Assembly: GCF_036327775.1 (NCBI RefSeq)
Contig: NZ_CP109598.1
Location: 5,282,001-5,346,000, forward strand
Direction of reading: 5' to 3'
Length of the DNA: 64,000 nucleotides
From: Streptomyces sp. NBC_01498
Lineage (GTDB): Bacteria > Actinomycetota > Actinomycetes > Streptomycetales > Streptomycetaceae
Shown here: positions 7,873 to 16,138 of the stretch, piece by piece
Numbering within the stretch: the stretch's first letter is position 1
Layout: the number at the start of each line of letters is the position of its first letter
Translations under genes and position numbers: made by a program
Notes under the pieces: generated by a model
The model's database searches: none
What the model was told of the DNA's origin: nothing
What the model saw: only the letters and a program-made list of their open reading frames with translations

Positions 7873-9012
7873 ATGGCAGAGACGACGGGACTGACGACGA
7901 GCGCCGGCGCGATGCGGGCCCTCGCCGAGCGATGGCTGCGCGTACGCGGCGACGCCGCAGGCGGCGACGGTGAACGCGGCGGCGTGGACGGCGACTTCGT
8001 CTGTTCGCCCGCCGGGCTGTGGCTGGCCCTCGCCGCCGTGACCGCCGGGGCGCGGGGCCGTACGGCCGCCGAACTGGAAGCCGCGCTGGGTCTCGGGGAC
8101 ACTCCGGCCGGTACGGCGGCGGTCGTGACCGACAGCGCCCGCGCGCTGGCCCGGACCGGGCAACTCGGCGTCGCCACCCGCGTATGGAGCCGTACGCCGG
8201 TCCACCCCGCCTACCGGGAAGCCCTTCCGGACATCGGCTTCGGGCCCATGGACCCCGCCGGGATCGACGTCTGGGTACGGGAGGCGACGGGCGGGCTGAT
8301 CGAGAGACTGCCGGTCGAGATCGACCAGAACTCACTGCTGGCCCTCGTCAACGTCCTTGCCCTGAAGGCGCGTTGGACGACCCCCTTCCCGGGCCACCGG
8401 ACCGCCGACCTGCCCTTCACGGACGCCGCCGGGGAGGTGACCGCCGTACCGACCATGCGGCAGTCGCTCCCCTCACCCGCCGGCTGGACGGTGAACGGCG
8501 CACAGGTGGTCGAACTGCGCTGCGAGGGCGGCGAATCGGCCGTCCGCGTACGGTTCGTGCTCGGCGAGGAGGGGGCGCGGGCGGCGGACGTACTGCCCGC
8601 CGCGTGGGTACCGGATCAGGACCGCACCGCCCTCGACGCCGAGGTGATCGGCCTGGAACTGCCCCGCCTCGAACTCCGTACGCTCACGGACGTCACACCC
8701 CACCTGGCGGCCTTCGGCATCTCGTACGCGACGAGCCCCGATGCCGACTTCTCCGGCCTCTCCCCGGAACCGCTCGCCATCGACCAGGTTGTGCAGGAGG
8801 CGGTCGTGAAGGTCGCGGAACTGGGCGTCGAGGCGGCGGCCGTGACAGCGATCGCGATGCGAGCGGCGGGAGCCCCCCGCCCCCGCCGCGTGGCCCGAAT
8901 CGCGTTCGACCGCCCGTTCGGCGTGGTGGTCCTGGACGCGACGGACGGCGCCCCGCTGTTCACGGCCTGGCAGTCGAGCGCCCCGAACCTTAAGGCTCCT
9001 CTCGCCGGATGA
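7873..9012 (+). CDS. Serpin-family serine protease inhibitor
   Basis: 379 residues, the normal serpin length, with no signal peptide, so probably cytoplasmic. Landmarks: FVCSPAGLWLALAAVTAGARG near residue 42 (strand/helix B region); LVNVLALKARWTTPF near residue 158 (serpin N-x-x-x-F-K-x-x-W-x-x-P-F motif); the reactive-centre hinge QEAVVKVAELGVEAAAVTAI near residue 306; and the C-terminal FDRPFGVVVLDATDGAPLF. The small-residue run EAAAVTA is what an inhibitory serpin needs for loop insertion, so inhibition rather than a structural role is likely. The scissile bond probably lies in the following MRAAGAPRPR segment, but P1 cannot be fixed. The target protease is unknown. Confidence 0.93.
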   Translation: MAETTGLTTSAGAMRALAERWLRVRGDAAGGDGERGGVDGDFVCSPAGLWLALAAVTAGARGRTAAELEAALGLGDTPAGTAAVVTDSARALARTGQLGVATRVWSRTPVHPAYREALPDIGFGPMDPAGIDVWVREATGGLIERLPVEIDQNSLLALVNVLALKARWTTPFPGHRTADLPFTDAAGEVTAVPTMRQSLPSPAGWTVNGAQVVELRCEGGESAVRVRFVLGEEGARAADVLPAAWVPDQDRTALDAEVIGLELPRLELRTLTDVTPHLAAFGISYATSPDADFSGLSPEPLAIDQVVQEAVVKVAELGVEAAAVTAIAMRAAGAPRPRRVARIAFDRPFGVVVLDATDGAPLFTAWQSSAPNLKAPLAG

Positions 9013-9069
9013 GTCCGCTCCGCTCCTCTCCGCAGGCGCGTCCGTTTCCTCACCGGCCGAACTCGACCG

Positions 9070-9243
9070 GTAATCGGGGCACTTGGGACTCCCGCATTCA
9101 CACGGCGGCCAGGTGAGTACGGAACCGCGGCTCACATCGGCCCCCTCCGGCCCCGGCTCGGCTTTCCGCACCACGACGACACCGTCCGCGTCGGTGGCCT
9201 CGGAAAGCTGGGCCAGGAATTGTCGCGCCTTGCTTCGGCTCAT
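9070..9243 (-). other. Conserved-looking short ORF core, possible stop-loss gene
   Basis: From an ATG at 9243 the minus strand reads MSRSKARQFLAQLSEATDAD, then GVVVVRKAEPGPEG and LTWPPCECGSPKCPDY. It has a clear amphipathic start and a CxC...C cluster, unlike a random shadow frame. The frame does not stop here but continues antisense into the serpin to 8473, which looks like non-gene sequence. A GTG at 9429 could extend it at the front through a tandem repeat. I read it as a small gene whose own stop was lost, or a fortuitous frame. No function is proposed. Confidence 0.3.
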
Positions 9244-9306
9244 TCGGGTAACGCGCACAGCACCACAAGCGCCCGGTGCATCTGCTTCGGAATCCGCACC
9301 CGCATC

Positions 9307-9354
9307 CGCATCCGCATCCCCGTCCCCACCCGCATCCGCATCCCCGTCCCCACC
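9307..9354. repeat. Two perfect 24-bp tandem copies
   Basis: Positions 9307-9330 and 9331-9354 are identical 24-mers built from CGCATC and CCCGTCCCC, with partial copies on both sides (about 9295-9365). The stretch lies upstream of the GT87-PAP2 gene and is in frame with the minus-strand ORF, where it would encode an Asp/Ala/Gly repeat. Confidence 0.85.
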
Positions 9355-9585
9355 CGCGTCCCCCTCGACCCGCGACCCGCACGGCGCCGCGCATCGCCTC
9401 AGACAGGCGCACCCACCGGTCCGGTTCACGTCCCCAGAGCGGTGGTGGGATCGGTGCTTTCATCGTCATTTGGCCAAAACCGGGGTGACAGTCAGGCGAA
9501 GAGGGGGTTGCCTGAGTCTCCCCGGTGGGGGAATGCGAGGCTCATGACCCAGTGTCGAGGGTGGGAAACGGAGGGTCGGCGCGGC

Positions 9586-11895
9586 GTGGCGAATGCTGAG
9601 CGGGGTGTGCGGGGCGGCACGGTGGCAGGAAGCAACGGGTTCGGGGCGGCGCGCGCGCTGCTCTGGGCCCTGGCGGCCGGTCTGGCGGTACGGCAGGCGG
9701 TGGCCGTCCTGCGACTGCCTCCGGGCGAGCGACTGCTCGATCTGGAGACCTGGACCGGGGAGAACGGAGTGCTGCACGTGTCGGGCTCGCTGTACGAGAG
9801 CGGGAAGTTCACCGGCACCCCCTTCGCCGGCCTGGTGCTCAAGCCCCTCGGGCGCGCCGCCGAACAGACGCTCGGTGTCGCCTGGACCTTCGGCACGCTG
9901 CTGCTCGTGGTCGCCCTCGGCCTCGTCGCGGCCCGCGCCCTGCCGGGGGTGCCGGGACTGTCGGGACCGACGAACGGCACAGGCGCACGCTCAGACTCAG
10001 GCACAGGCACCCGCCCAGGTACCGGATTCGGCCTCCCGTCACGCCGTACCCGGCTGCTCGCCGCCCCCGTCGCGATCAGCCTGCTCATGCTCTCCCTGCC
10101 GGTCCGCAACAGCTTCCACCTCGGCCAGACCAGCATCATCCCCGTCCTGCTCGTCCTGCTCGGATTCTTCGCCGTACGCGGTGACCGGGGTGAACCCGCC
10201 CCCGGCATCCTCATCGGGCTCGGCGCCGCCCTCCAACCCGCCGTGCTGCTCTTCGCCCCGCTCCTGTGGCTCACCGGCCGCAGACGCCAGGCGCTGACCA
10301 CCCTCGCCACCTTCGCGGCCTGCACCGCGCTCGCCGGGGTCGCGCTGCCAAGTGACTCGTGGACGTACGTCACCCGCCATCTCGCCGGCGCGGGCCTCGG
10401 TGAGAGCCCGGACAGCCTCGCCAACCAGTCCCTGCACGGCGCGTTGCTGCGGTTCGGCCTCGAAGGGCCGCTGGAGATCGCGCTGTTCGTCGTGCTGGCC
10501 GCCGCCGTGTGCTTCGTCGGGCTGCGCCGCGCGGCGCGCTACGCCCTGGACGGGCAGCCGCTGCTGGCCGTCGCGCTCACCGGATGCGTGGCCGTCGCCG
10601 TCTCACCCACCGCGTGGCAGCACCAGCTGTTGTGGCTGCTGCTCGCCGTCGTGGGCCGGGTCGGCACCCGGGCGGCCGACCGGCCCGTGTGGCCGGTGGT
10701 CGTGGTGATAGTGATGACCCTGCCGGGCCGCATGATGCTGCCCAACATGACGGTCCTGCACCCCGTACGGGACAACGTCCTGCTGATCGCCGCCCTCGCG
10801 GCGGCCTGCGCCGTCCCCTTCCTGACCCGCGAATCGCCCTACTTCGCGCACCCGGTCCCGACCGAGTACGCGAAGCCCGTCGAGGCCCGGTGGAGACACG
10901 TCCCGCTCGCGCCCTTCTGGCGTCGGCTCGTCAGCCGGCCCAACCTGCTGCTCGAACTGCTCGCCATCCGTGTCGGCTACTCCGTCTACTCGCACATCCG
11001 CGCCGCCGCCACCGGCGGACGCGAGGCCGCCGAATCGCACGCGCACCAGATCGTCGCCGTCGAGGAAGCTCTCGGCATCGACATCGAGCGGTGGGTCAAC
11101 CACGCGGTGGTGAAGGCGAGTTGGGCGGAGGGATTCTTCGACTTCTACTACACGTCGTTCCACTTCGTGGTGCCGCTCAGCATCCTGGCGGTCCTCTACG
11201 TACGCCGCCCCGCCGACTACCGCTGGGCCCGCGCCTCCCTCGCCTTCGCCACCCTCCTCGCGCTGCTCGGTTTCTGGCTCTACCCGCTGGCCCCGCCGCG
11301 GCTGATGCCGGGCCTCGACTACATCGACACCGTGCACGGCCCGCAGGACCTCGCGAACCCCGACTACGGCGCGATGACCACCATCACCAACCAGTACGCG
11401 GCCATGCCCTCGCTGCACTTCGGCTGGTCGCTGTGGTGCGGCATCGTGATCGTGCTGCTCGCGCCCAAGCTGTGGATGAAGCTCCTGGGGCTCCTGCACC
11501 CGCTGTTCACGGTCTGCGCGATCGTCGCCACGGCCAACCACTGGGTCCTGGACGCGGCGGGCGGCGCGGTCGTCGTGGGTGTGGGCTTCACGCTCACGTA
11601 CGTCCTGTCGGGGCCGCGCCGGCTCCGGCCGGCGGAGACGACGGCGCGGGCGGAAGCCGGAGCCCTGAGCGGCACGGATCACGACGGCACGGATCACAAC
11701 GGTACGGATCACGACGGACGGGATCATGCAGGTCGGGATCACGCCCGAACGGGTTCCGACCGCACCGACCCGGAGCGCGAGGTCACGGGCGCGGTCAAGG
11801 GCCGGGAACCCTCCGGCCGGAAGAGTCCCGGCAGCGTGACCGAGCCGGAGCCGCGGGACGAGGACCCGGCGACGGCGGCCCGGAAAATCACTTGA
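9586..11895 (+). CDS. Bifunctional GT87 glycosyltransferase / PAP2-type phosphatase membrane protein
   Basis: About 769 residues. The N-terminal half (to about residue 410) is a polytopic GT87/DUF2029-type mannosyltransferase-like domain with many helices (SLPVRNSFHLGQTSIIPVLL; LGAALQPAVLLFAPLLWLTG). Such enzymes use polyprenyl-phosphate sugars. The C-terminal half is a PAP2/inositol-phosphorylceramide-synthase-like domain with AMPSLHFGWSLW (about residue 606) and ANHWVLDAAGG (about residue 651), giving the H...H...D catalytic set. The natural reading is a lipid-linked envelope glycan or phospholipid modification enzyme. The start is uncertain: GTG 9586 has GGAGG 11 bases upstream; ATG 9544 and GTG 9622 are alternatives. 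The C-terminus carries a His/Asp repeat. Confidence 0.88.
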   Translation: MANAERGVRGGTVAGSNGFGAARALLWALAAGLAVRQAVAVLRLPPGERLLDLETWTGENGVLHVSGSLYESGKFTGTPFAGLVLKPLGRAAEQTLGVAWTFGTLLLVVALGLVAARALPGVPGLSGPTNGTGARSDSGTGTRPGTGFGLPSRRTRLLAAPVAISLLMLSLPVRNSFHLGQTSIIPVLLVLLGFFAVRGDRGEPAPGILIGLGAALQPAVLLFAPLLWLTGRRRQALTTLATFAACTALAGVALPSDSWTYVTRHLAGAGLGESPDSLANQSLHGALLRFGLEGPLEIALFVVLAAAVCFVGLRRAARYALDGQPLLAVALTGCVAVAVSPTAWQHQLLWLLLAVVGRVGTRAADRPVWPVVVVIVMTLPGRMMLPNMTVLHPVRDNVLLIAALAAACAVPFLTRESPYFAHPVPTEYAKPVEARWRHVPLAPFWRRLVSRPNLLLELLAIRVGYSVYSHIRAAATGGREAAESHAHQIVAVEEALGIDIERWVNHAVVKASWAEGFFDFYYTSFHFVVPLSILAVLYVRRPADYRWARASLAFATLLALLGFWLYPLAPPRLMPGLDYIDTVHGPQDLANPDYGAMTTITNQYAAMPSLHFGWSLWCGIVIVLLAPKLWMKLLGLLHPLFTVCAIVATANHWVLDAAGGAVVVGVGFTLTYVLSGPRRLRPAETTARAEAGALSGTDHDGTDHNGTDHDGRDHAGRDHARTGSDRTDPEREVTGAVKGREPSGRKSPGSVTEPEPRDEDPATAARKIT
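11671..11745 (+). repeat. Five 15-bp units encoding a Gly-x-Asp-His-x repeat
   Basis: Inside the GT87-PAP2 gene, five in-frame 15-bp units encode GTDHD, GTDHN, GTDHD, GRDHA and GRDHA. The unit keeps the frame, so copy-number change would alter only tail length. The Asp-His pairs could bind divalent metal (inference). Confidence 0.85.
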
Positions 11896-11917
11896 TCCGC
11901 GCTCCTATCGTTTCCGT

Positions 11918-12400
11918 ATGACTACCGCGCTCCGTCTGGAGAAGATCACCCCCGCCAACTTCGAGGCCGCCGCGGCCGTCAAGGTCCGCCCCGACCAGGA
12001 GCATCTGGTGGACCCCGTCGTGACGTCCCTCGCCGAGGCGTACGTCCACGGGGACGCCGCCTGGCCCCGGCTCATCCTCGACGGGGACCGCGCCGTCGGC
12101 TTCCTGATGGCCTTCCTGGACATCGACTTCAAGGGCGACGGCACGGGCGACATCCGTTCGGGGCTGTGGCGCCTCAACATCGCGGCCGGGGAACAGGGGC
12201 GCGGGTACGGCCGCTTCGCGGTCGAGTCCGTGGCCGCCGAGATCCGCCGGCGCGGCGGCACCCGGCTGACCACCACCTGGCACCCCGGCGACGACGGCCC
12301 CGAACTCTTCTACCTGGGGCTCGGATTCCGGCCGACGGGGGAGACGAGCGGCGGCCAGACGGTGGGCGAGCTGGAACTGGCAACGGCCCCCTTGGCGTGA
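11918..12400 (+). CDS. GNAT-family N-acetyltransferase
   Basis: 160 residues. The acetyl-CoA site is EQGRGYGRFAVESVAAEIRR (Q-x-x-G-x-G/A type), following the strand SGLWRLNIAA. The C-terminal part has the GNAT substrate-site pattern ELFYLGLGFRPTGE. The early segment PDQEHLVDPVVTSLAEAYV resembles the diamine/spermidine acetyltransferase branch (Bacillus BltD-like), so a small amine substrate is plausible but not shown. ATG at 11918 is the natural start and lies 22 bp after the PAP2 gene stop. Confidence 0.85.
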   Translation: MTTALRLEKITPANFEAAAAVKVRPDQEHLVDPVVTSLAEAYVHGDAAWPRLILDGDRAVGFLMAFLDIDFKGDGTGDIRSGLWRLNIAAGEQGRGYGRFAVESVAAEIRRRGGTRLTTTWHPGDDGPELFYLGLGFRPTGETSGGQTVGELELATAPLA

Positions 12401-12589
12401 CTCTGTTCGGGGACGACTCCGCCGGAACCGGTGTCGATCTTCCGGCGTCTGGTTCAGAGGTACCGGAGGTACTGGAGGTACCAGAGGTGCAGGGGCGCAG
12501 AGGCATGAACGTGCCTGAGATTCAGAGGCGTCAGAAGTAGGAAGCCGCGAGCAATGACCGGCGAGCGGCGCGACAAGGGGGAATCGACG

Positions 12590-13474
12590 ATGAGTGCTGG
12601 CCCGGCAGGCGGCGGTGGCGGCGGAGGACCCTGGGGGCCGTACGTACCACCGCACGCTCCTCCGAACGGCCCTCCCCACCTTCCTCCCCACAGCCCTCCC
12701 TACCTCCCTCCGTACGGCCCACCCCACCCGCCGCGACCCCGGATGACCTTCGGGTCCCTCTTCAACCCCATCGGCATGGCCCGCCGCGTGTTCCTGCCGT
12801 CCCGGCCCGACCGTGTGCGTGACCCGGTGGTCAAGCGGATCCAGGTCGTCCGGTCCGTCGTCGGCCTGGTCGTCGTGGTCTGGATGATGCTGTCCTACGG
12901 TGTGGCGGCCAACGCCGACGAGGTCGTCGACGACCGACTCGGCCAGGCACAGGCGGCGTTCGTGCTGCTCGCGGCGAGTTGCCCGATCGTCGTCATCGGC
13001 TTCGTCGCCGCGGCCCGACCGCCCAACCGGCGGATGCTGCTGCGCCGCGTCGTCAAGCCCCTGGGGGCGCTGATCGTCGTGATCGCCTGCGTGGTGCTGC
13101 CCAGAATGGCGACGGGCCTGGTGGAGGGGCGGGAGATCCACGCGGACCCGGCGGGGCTCCTGACGTTCGTGATCTACCTCTGGAGCCTGGTGTGGTTCGT
13201 GCCCTTCGCGATGTACGGGGTCGTCCAGTCGATCGTGCACATCTTCCGGACGGCGGACATCCACGAGACCGTGCCCCCTGTGATGGCGATCCTGCTGGTC
13301 TGGGAACTGGCCGTGTTCGACCTCGTCCGGGGCGCCTACGAGGGGGTGCCGTTCTCGGTACGGCTGGCCTTCACCCTCGGGGCGCCGCTGTCGGTGACGG
13401 CGGTGGCCCTGTGGGAGTTCAGGCGGCTGCGCACCCGGCACGGGATCACTCTGCGCGGGGTGCTGCTCCGCTGA
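12590..13474 (+). CDS. Integral membrane protein with Pro-rich N-terminus
   Basis: 294 residues. Residues 1-50 are Gly/Pro-rich with a repeated P-P-x-P-P pattern (HAPPNGPPHLPPHSPPYLPPY). Then come about six membrane helices, with a conserved-looking cytoplasmic start MTFGSLFNPIGMARRVFLP. No enzyme or transporter motif is visible. The ATG at 12590 has GGGGGAA seven bases upstream, so it is preferred to the ATG 36 bases earlier. The gene end overlaps the convergent ECF S-component gene by 29 bp. Bases 12401-12589, before it, hold only short GGAGGTAC-type imperfect repeats and no gene. Confidence 0.8.
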   Translation: MSAGPAGGGGGGGPWGPYVPPHAPPNGPPHLPPHSPPYLPPYGPPHPPRPRMTFGSLFNPIGMARRVFLPSRPDRVRDPVVKRIQVVRSVVGLVVVVWMMLSYGVAANADEVVDDRLGQAQAAFVLLAASCPIVVIGFVAAARPPNRRMLLRRVVKPLGALIVVIACVVLPRMATGLVEGREIHADPAGLLTFVIYLWSLVWFVPFAMYGVVQSIVHIFRTADIHETVPPVMAILLVWELAVFDLVRGAYEGVPFSVRLAFTLGAPLSVTAVALWEFRRLRTRHGITLRGVLLR

Positions 13475-14414
13475 CGGGGAGCACCGGCGGTGCCCCGAAC
13501 GCCGCCTTCGCGCCGCCCGGTGTCTCCGTGTCGAACGTCGCCCGCGCGTCGAACGCGGCCCGCCGTGTCGCCCGGCGCAGCGCCTTGAGCAGGGTGGTGC
13601 CGATCGTCAGCGTGAGTACGACGGTCAGCACCGCCCGCCCCAGGTCCCAGCCGAACGACGTGGCCGCGCAGTACGCGAGGAAGCGCACCAGATTCTCGTG
13701 GACCGGGTCGCCCGGCCGGAACGAGATCCCGGAGGACAGCCCGCCCAGGTAGGTCCAGCCCTGAAGGTTCATGATCGTGCCGTACGCGAAGGCGGCGAGC
13801 GCCCCGTACGCGGCGAGCATCAGCGACTCCGCGCGCCCGCGCAGCCGGTCCGGGCCCGGCAGCAGCCCCGCGCCCATCGCGAACCAGCCCATGGCGAGCA
13901 TCTGGAACGGCATCCACGGCCCGACGCCGCCGGTCAGCAGCGCCGAGGCGAACATGGTCACCGAGCCGAGGACGAAACCGAAACCGGGGCCCAGCACCCG
14001 GCCGCTGAGCACCATCAGGAAGAACATGGGCTCCAGCCCGGCCGTTCCCGCGCCCAGTGGGCGCAGCGCGGCACCGACGGCCGCCAGCACGCCGAGCATC
14101 GCGACCGCCTTGGCGTCCAGCCCGGAGTCGGCGATCGTCGCGACGACGACCGCCACCAGGAGCGGCAGCAGCAGGGCGAAGATCCAGGGCGCGTCCTGGG
14201 AGTGGGCGAGGCCGGACGCCGGGTCGGCGAGCAGCGGCCAGCCGAAGGCCATCACCCCGATCGCGCCGACGAGGGCGAGCGCGGCGACGGAACGGGGACC
14301 GAGCCGGACGGCACGGGCCTGAGGCTCGGCGGCGGACGGGGGATGGGCATCGAACGGGGGGTCGGCGCGGACCTGGGGGTCGGCCGGGGGCCGGTGGTCG
14401 GGTGCGGCGCTCAT
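13446..14414 (-). CDS. ECF transporter S component (probable cobalamin specificity subunit)
   Basis: 322 residues. A Pro-rich cytoplasmic start of about 40 residues precedes six hydrophobic segments typical of S components (LALVGAIGVMAFGWPLL; LEPMFFLMVLSGRVLGPGFGFVLG; MPFQMLAMGWFAMGAGLLPG; FAYGTIMNLQGWTYLGG). It is the last gene of the riboswitch-led operon and overlaps the ATPase stop codon by four bases. S components bind the substrate and dock on EcfT/EcfA. The upstream cobalamin riboswitch makes B12 or a corrinoid the likely ligand; that specificity is inference. Confidence 0.85.
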   Translation of the reverse strand: MSAAPDHRPPADPQVRADPPFDAHPPSAAEPQARAVRLGPRSVAALALVGAIGVMAFGWPLLADPASGLAHSQDAPWIFALLLPLLVAVVVATIADSGLDAKAVAMLGVLAAVGAALRPLGAGTAGLEPMFFLMVLSGRVLGPGFGFVLGSVTMFASALLTGGVGPWMPFQMLAMGWFAMGAGLLPGPDRLRGRAESLMLAAYGALAAFAYGTIMNLQGWTYLGGLSSGISFRPGDPVHENLVRFLAYCAATSFGWDLGRAVLTVVLTLTIGTTLLKALRRATRRAAFDARATFDTETPGGAKAAFGAPPVLPVSGAAPRAE

Positions 14415-16138
14415 GCCGGTCCACCCGCCGTACCGCGCGCCGCCGCCGGCTCCAAGGCTTTACGCACCTGAGAGACCGTCAGCCACCCTTGCGGCGCCAT
14501 CACTTTGGCGACCTGCGGTGCGAACGCCGGTGAGGAGAGCACCACATGGGGGGTCGGGCCGTCGGCGACCACTTCGCCATCGGCCAGGATGACCACCCGG
14601 AGGGCGAGTTCGGCGGCCAGTTCCACGTCGTGCGTGGCCAGCACGATCGCGTGTCCCTCGGCCGCCAGCGCGCGCAGCACCTCCACGAGACGGGACTTCG
14701 CCGCGTAGTCCAGCCCGCGCGTGGGCTCGTCCAGAAGCAGCACCGGAGGCCGGGCGGTCAGTACGATCGCCAGGGCGAGCGCCAGCCGCTGGCCCTCCGA
14801 CAGGTCACGCGGGTGCGTCGCGTCGGGCACGCCCGGCAGCAACGCGTCGACCAGTTCACGGCAACTGCCCCGCGCCGCGCCCGCGTCGGTGTCCGCCGCC
14901 GCGCACTCGGCGCCGACCGTGTCCGCGTACAGCAGGTCGCGCGGCTCCTGCGGGACGAGCCCGACCCGGCGGATCAGCTCGGGCGGGGGCGTACGGTGCG
15001 GGGCGAGCCCGCCGACGGTGACGGAGCCGGACGACGGTTCGACCATGCCGACGAGGGCGGCGAGCAGGGTGGACTTGCCCGCGCCGTTACGGCCCATGAG
15101 CGCCACGGTCTCGCCCGGGGTGACGGTGAGACCGACCCCGCGCAGTGCCTCGATCCGGCCGCGCCGTACGCCGAGCCCCCTGACCGAGACGAGGTCGGTG
15201 CCCGGCGCCTGGGGTTCCGGCGGACGGCGGCGCAGCAGTCGGCCGAGGGCGGTACGGGGCGGGGCCGGCCGTACCTCCGGGGCCACGGGGGAGGTCGTCG
15301 TACTCGCCAACGGGGGCTCCGTGGTCGCGAGTCGGGCGCGCAGGCCGTCGGCGCGGCGGCGGGCGTCCCGGACGGACAGCGGCAACGGGTCCCAGCCCGC
15401 CAGCCTGCCGAGCGCCACCACCGGCGGATACACGGGCGACACGGCCATGATCCGCTCGGGCCCGCCGACGACCGGCGGCTCGCCCGGACCGGGGAGCAGG
15501 ACGACCTGGTCCGCGTACTGCACGACCCGCTCCAGCCGGTGCTCGGCCAGCAGCACGGTCGTCCCCAGGTCGTGCACGAGGCGTTGCAGCACGGCCAGTA
15601 CCTCCTCGGCCGCCGCCGGGTCCAGCGCGGACGTCGGCTCGTCCAGCACCAGCACCTTGGGATGCGGGGTGAGTACCGAGCCGATCGCGACACGCTGCCG
15701 CTGCCCGCCGGAGAGGGTGGCGATCGGGCGGTCCCGCAGGTCGGTGAGGCCGAGCAGGTCCAGGGTCTCCTCGACGCGGCGCCGCATCACATCGGTGGGC
15801 AGGCCCAACGACTCCATGCCGTAGGCCAGTTCGTCCTCGACGGTGTCCGTGACGAAGTGGGCGAGCGGGTCCTGGCCCACCGTGCCGACCAGATCGGCGA
15901 GTTCACGCGGTCTGTGGGTACGGGTGTCCCGGCCGTCCACGGTGACCCGGCCGCGCAGCCGCCCCCCGGTGAAGTGCGGCACGAGCCCGGACACCGCGCC
16001 GAGCAGCGTCGACTTGCCGACCCCGGAAGGGCCGACCAGCAGCACCAACTCGCCCTCGGGGACGGTGAGATCGACCCCTTGGAGGGCGGGCGCCGACGCG
16101 TCGGCGTAGGTCACCGACACCTGCTCGAACCGGATCAC
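14411..16138 (-). CDS. ECF transporter ATP-binding protein, fused EcfA1-EcfA2
   Basis: 575 residues with two complete ABC ATPase modules. Module 1 has Walker A GPSGVGKST (about 37), signature LSGGQRQR and Walker B VLVLDEPTSALD. Module 2 has Walker A GRNGAGKST (about 345), a diverged signature LSEGQRLAL and Walker B VLLLDEPTRGLD. They power conformational change of the EcfT/S complex. I chose the GTG at 16138 because it overlaps the EcfT stop in a GTGA and starts exactly at the domain (VIRFEQVSV). The much longer open frame upstream is antisense-like junk over EcfT. Confidence 0.93.
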   Translation of the reverse strand: MIRFEQVSVTYADASAPALQGVDLTVPEGELVLLVGPSGVGKSTLLGAVSGLVPHFTGGRLRGRVTVDGRDTRTHRPRELADLVGTVGQDPLAHFVTDTVEDELAYGMESLGLPTDVMRRRVEETLDLLGLTDLRDRPIATLSGGQRQRVAIGSVLTPHPKVLVLDEPTSALDPAAAEEVLAVLQRLVHDLGTTVLLAEHRLERVVQYADQVVLLPGPGEPPVVGGPERIMAVSPVYPPVVALGRLAGWDPLPLSVRDARRRADGLRARLATTEPPLASTTTSPVAPEVRPAPPRTALGRLLRRRPPEPQAPGTDLVSVRGLGVRRGRIEALRGVGLTVTPGETVALMGRNGAGKSTLLAALVGMVEPSSGSVTVGGLAPHRTPPPELIRRVGLVPQEPRDLLYADTVGAECAAADTDAGAARGSCRELVDALLPGVPDATHPRDLSEGQRLALALAIVLTARPPVLLLDEPTRGLDYAAKSRLVEVLRALAAEGHAIVLATHDVELAAELALRVVILADGEVVADGPTPHVVLSSPAFAPQVAKVMAPQGWLTVSQVRKALEPAAARGTAGGPA

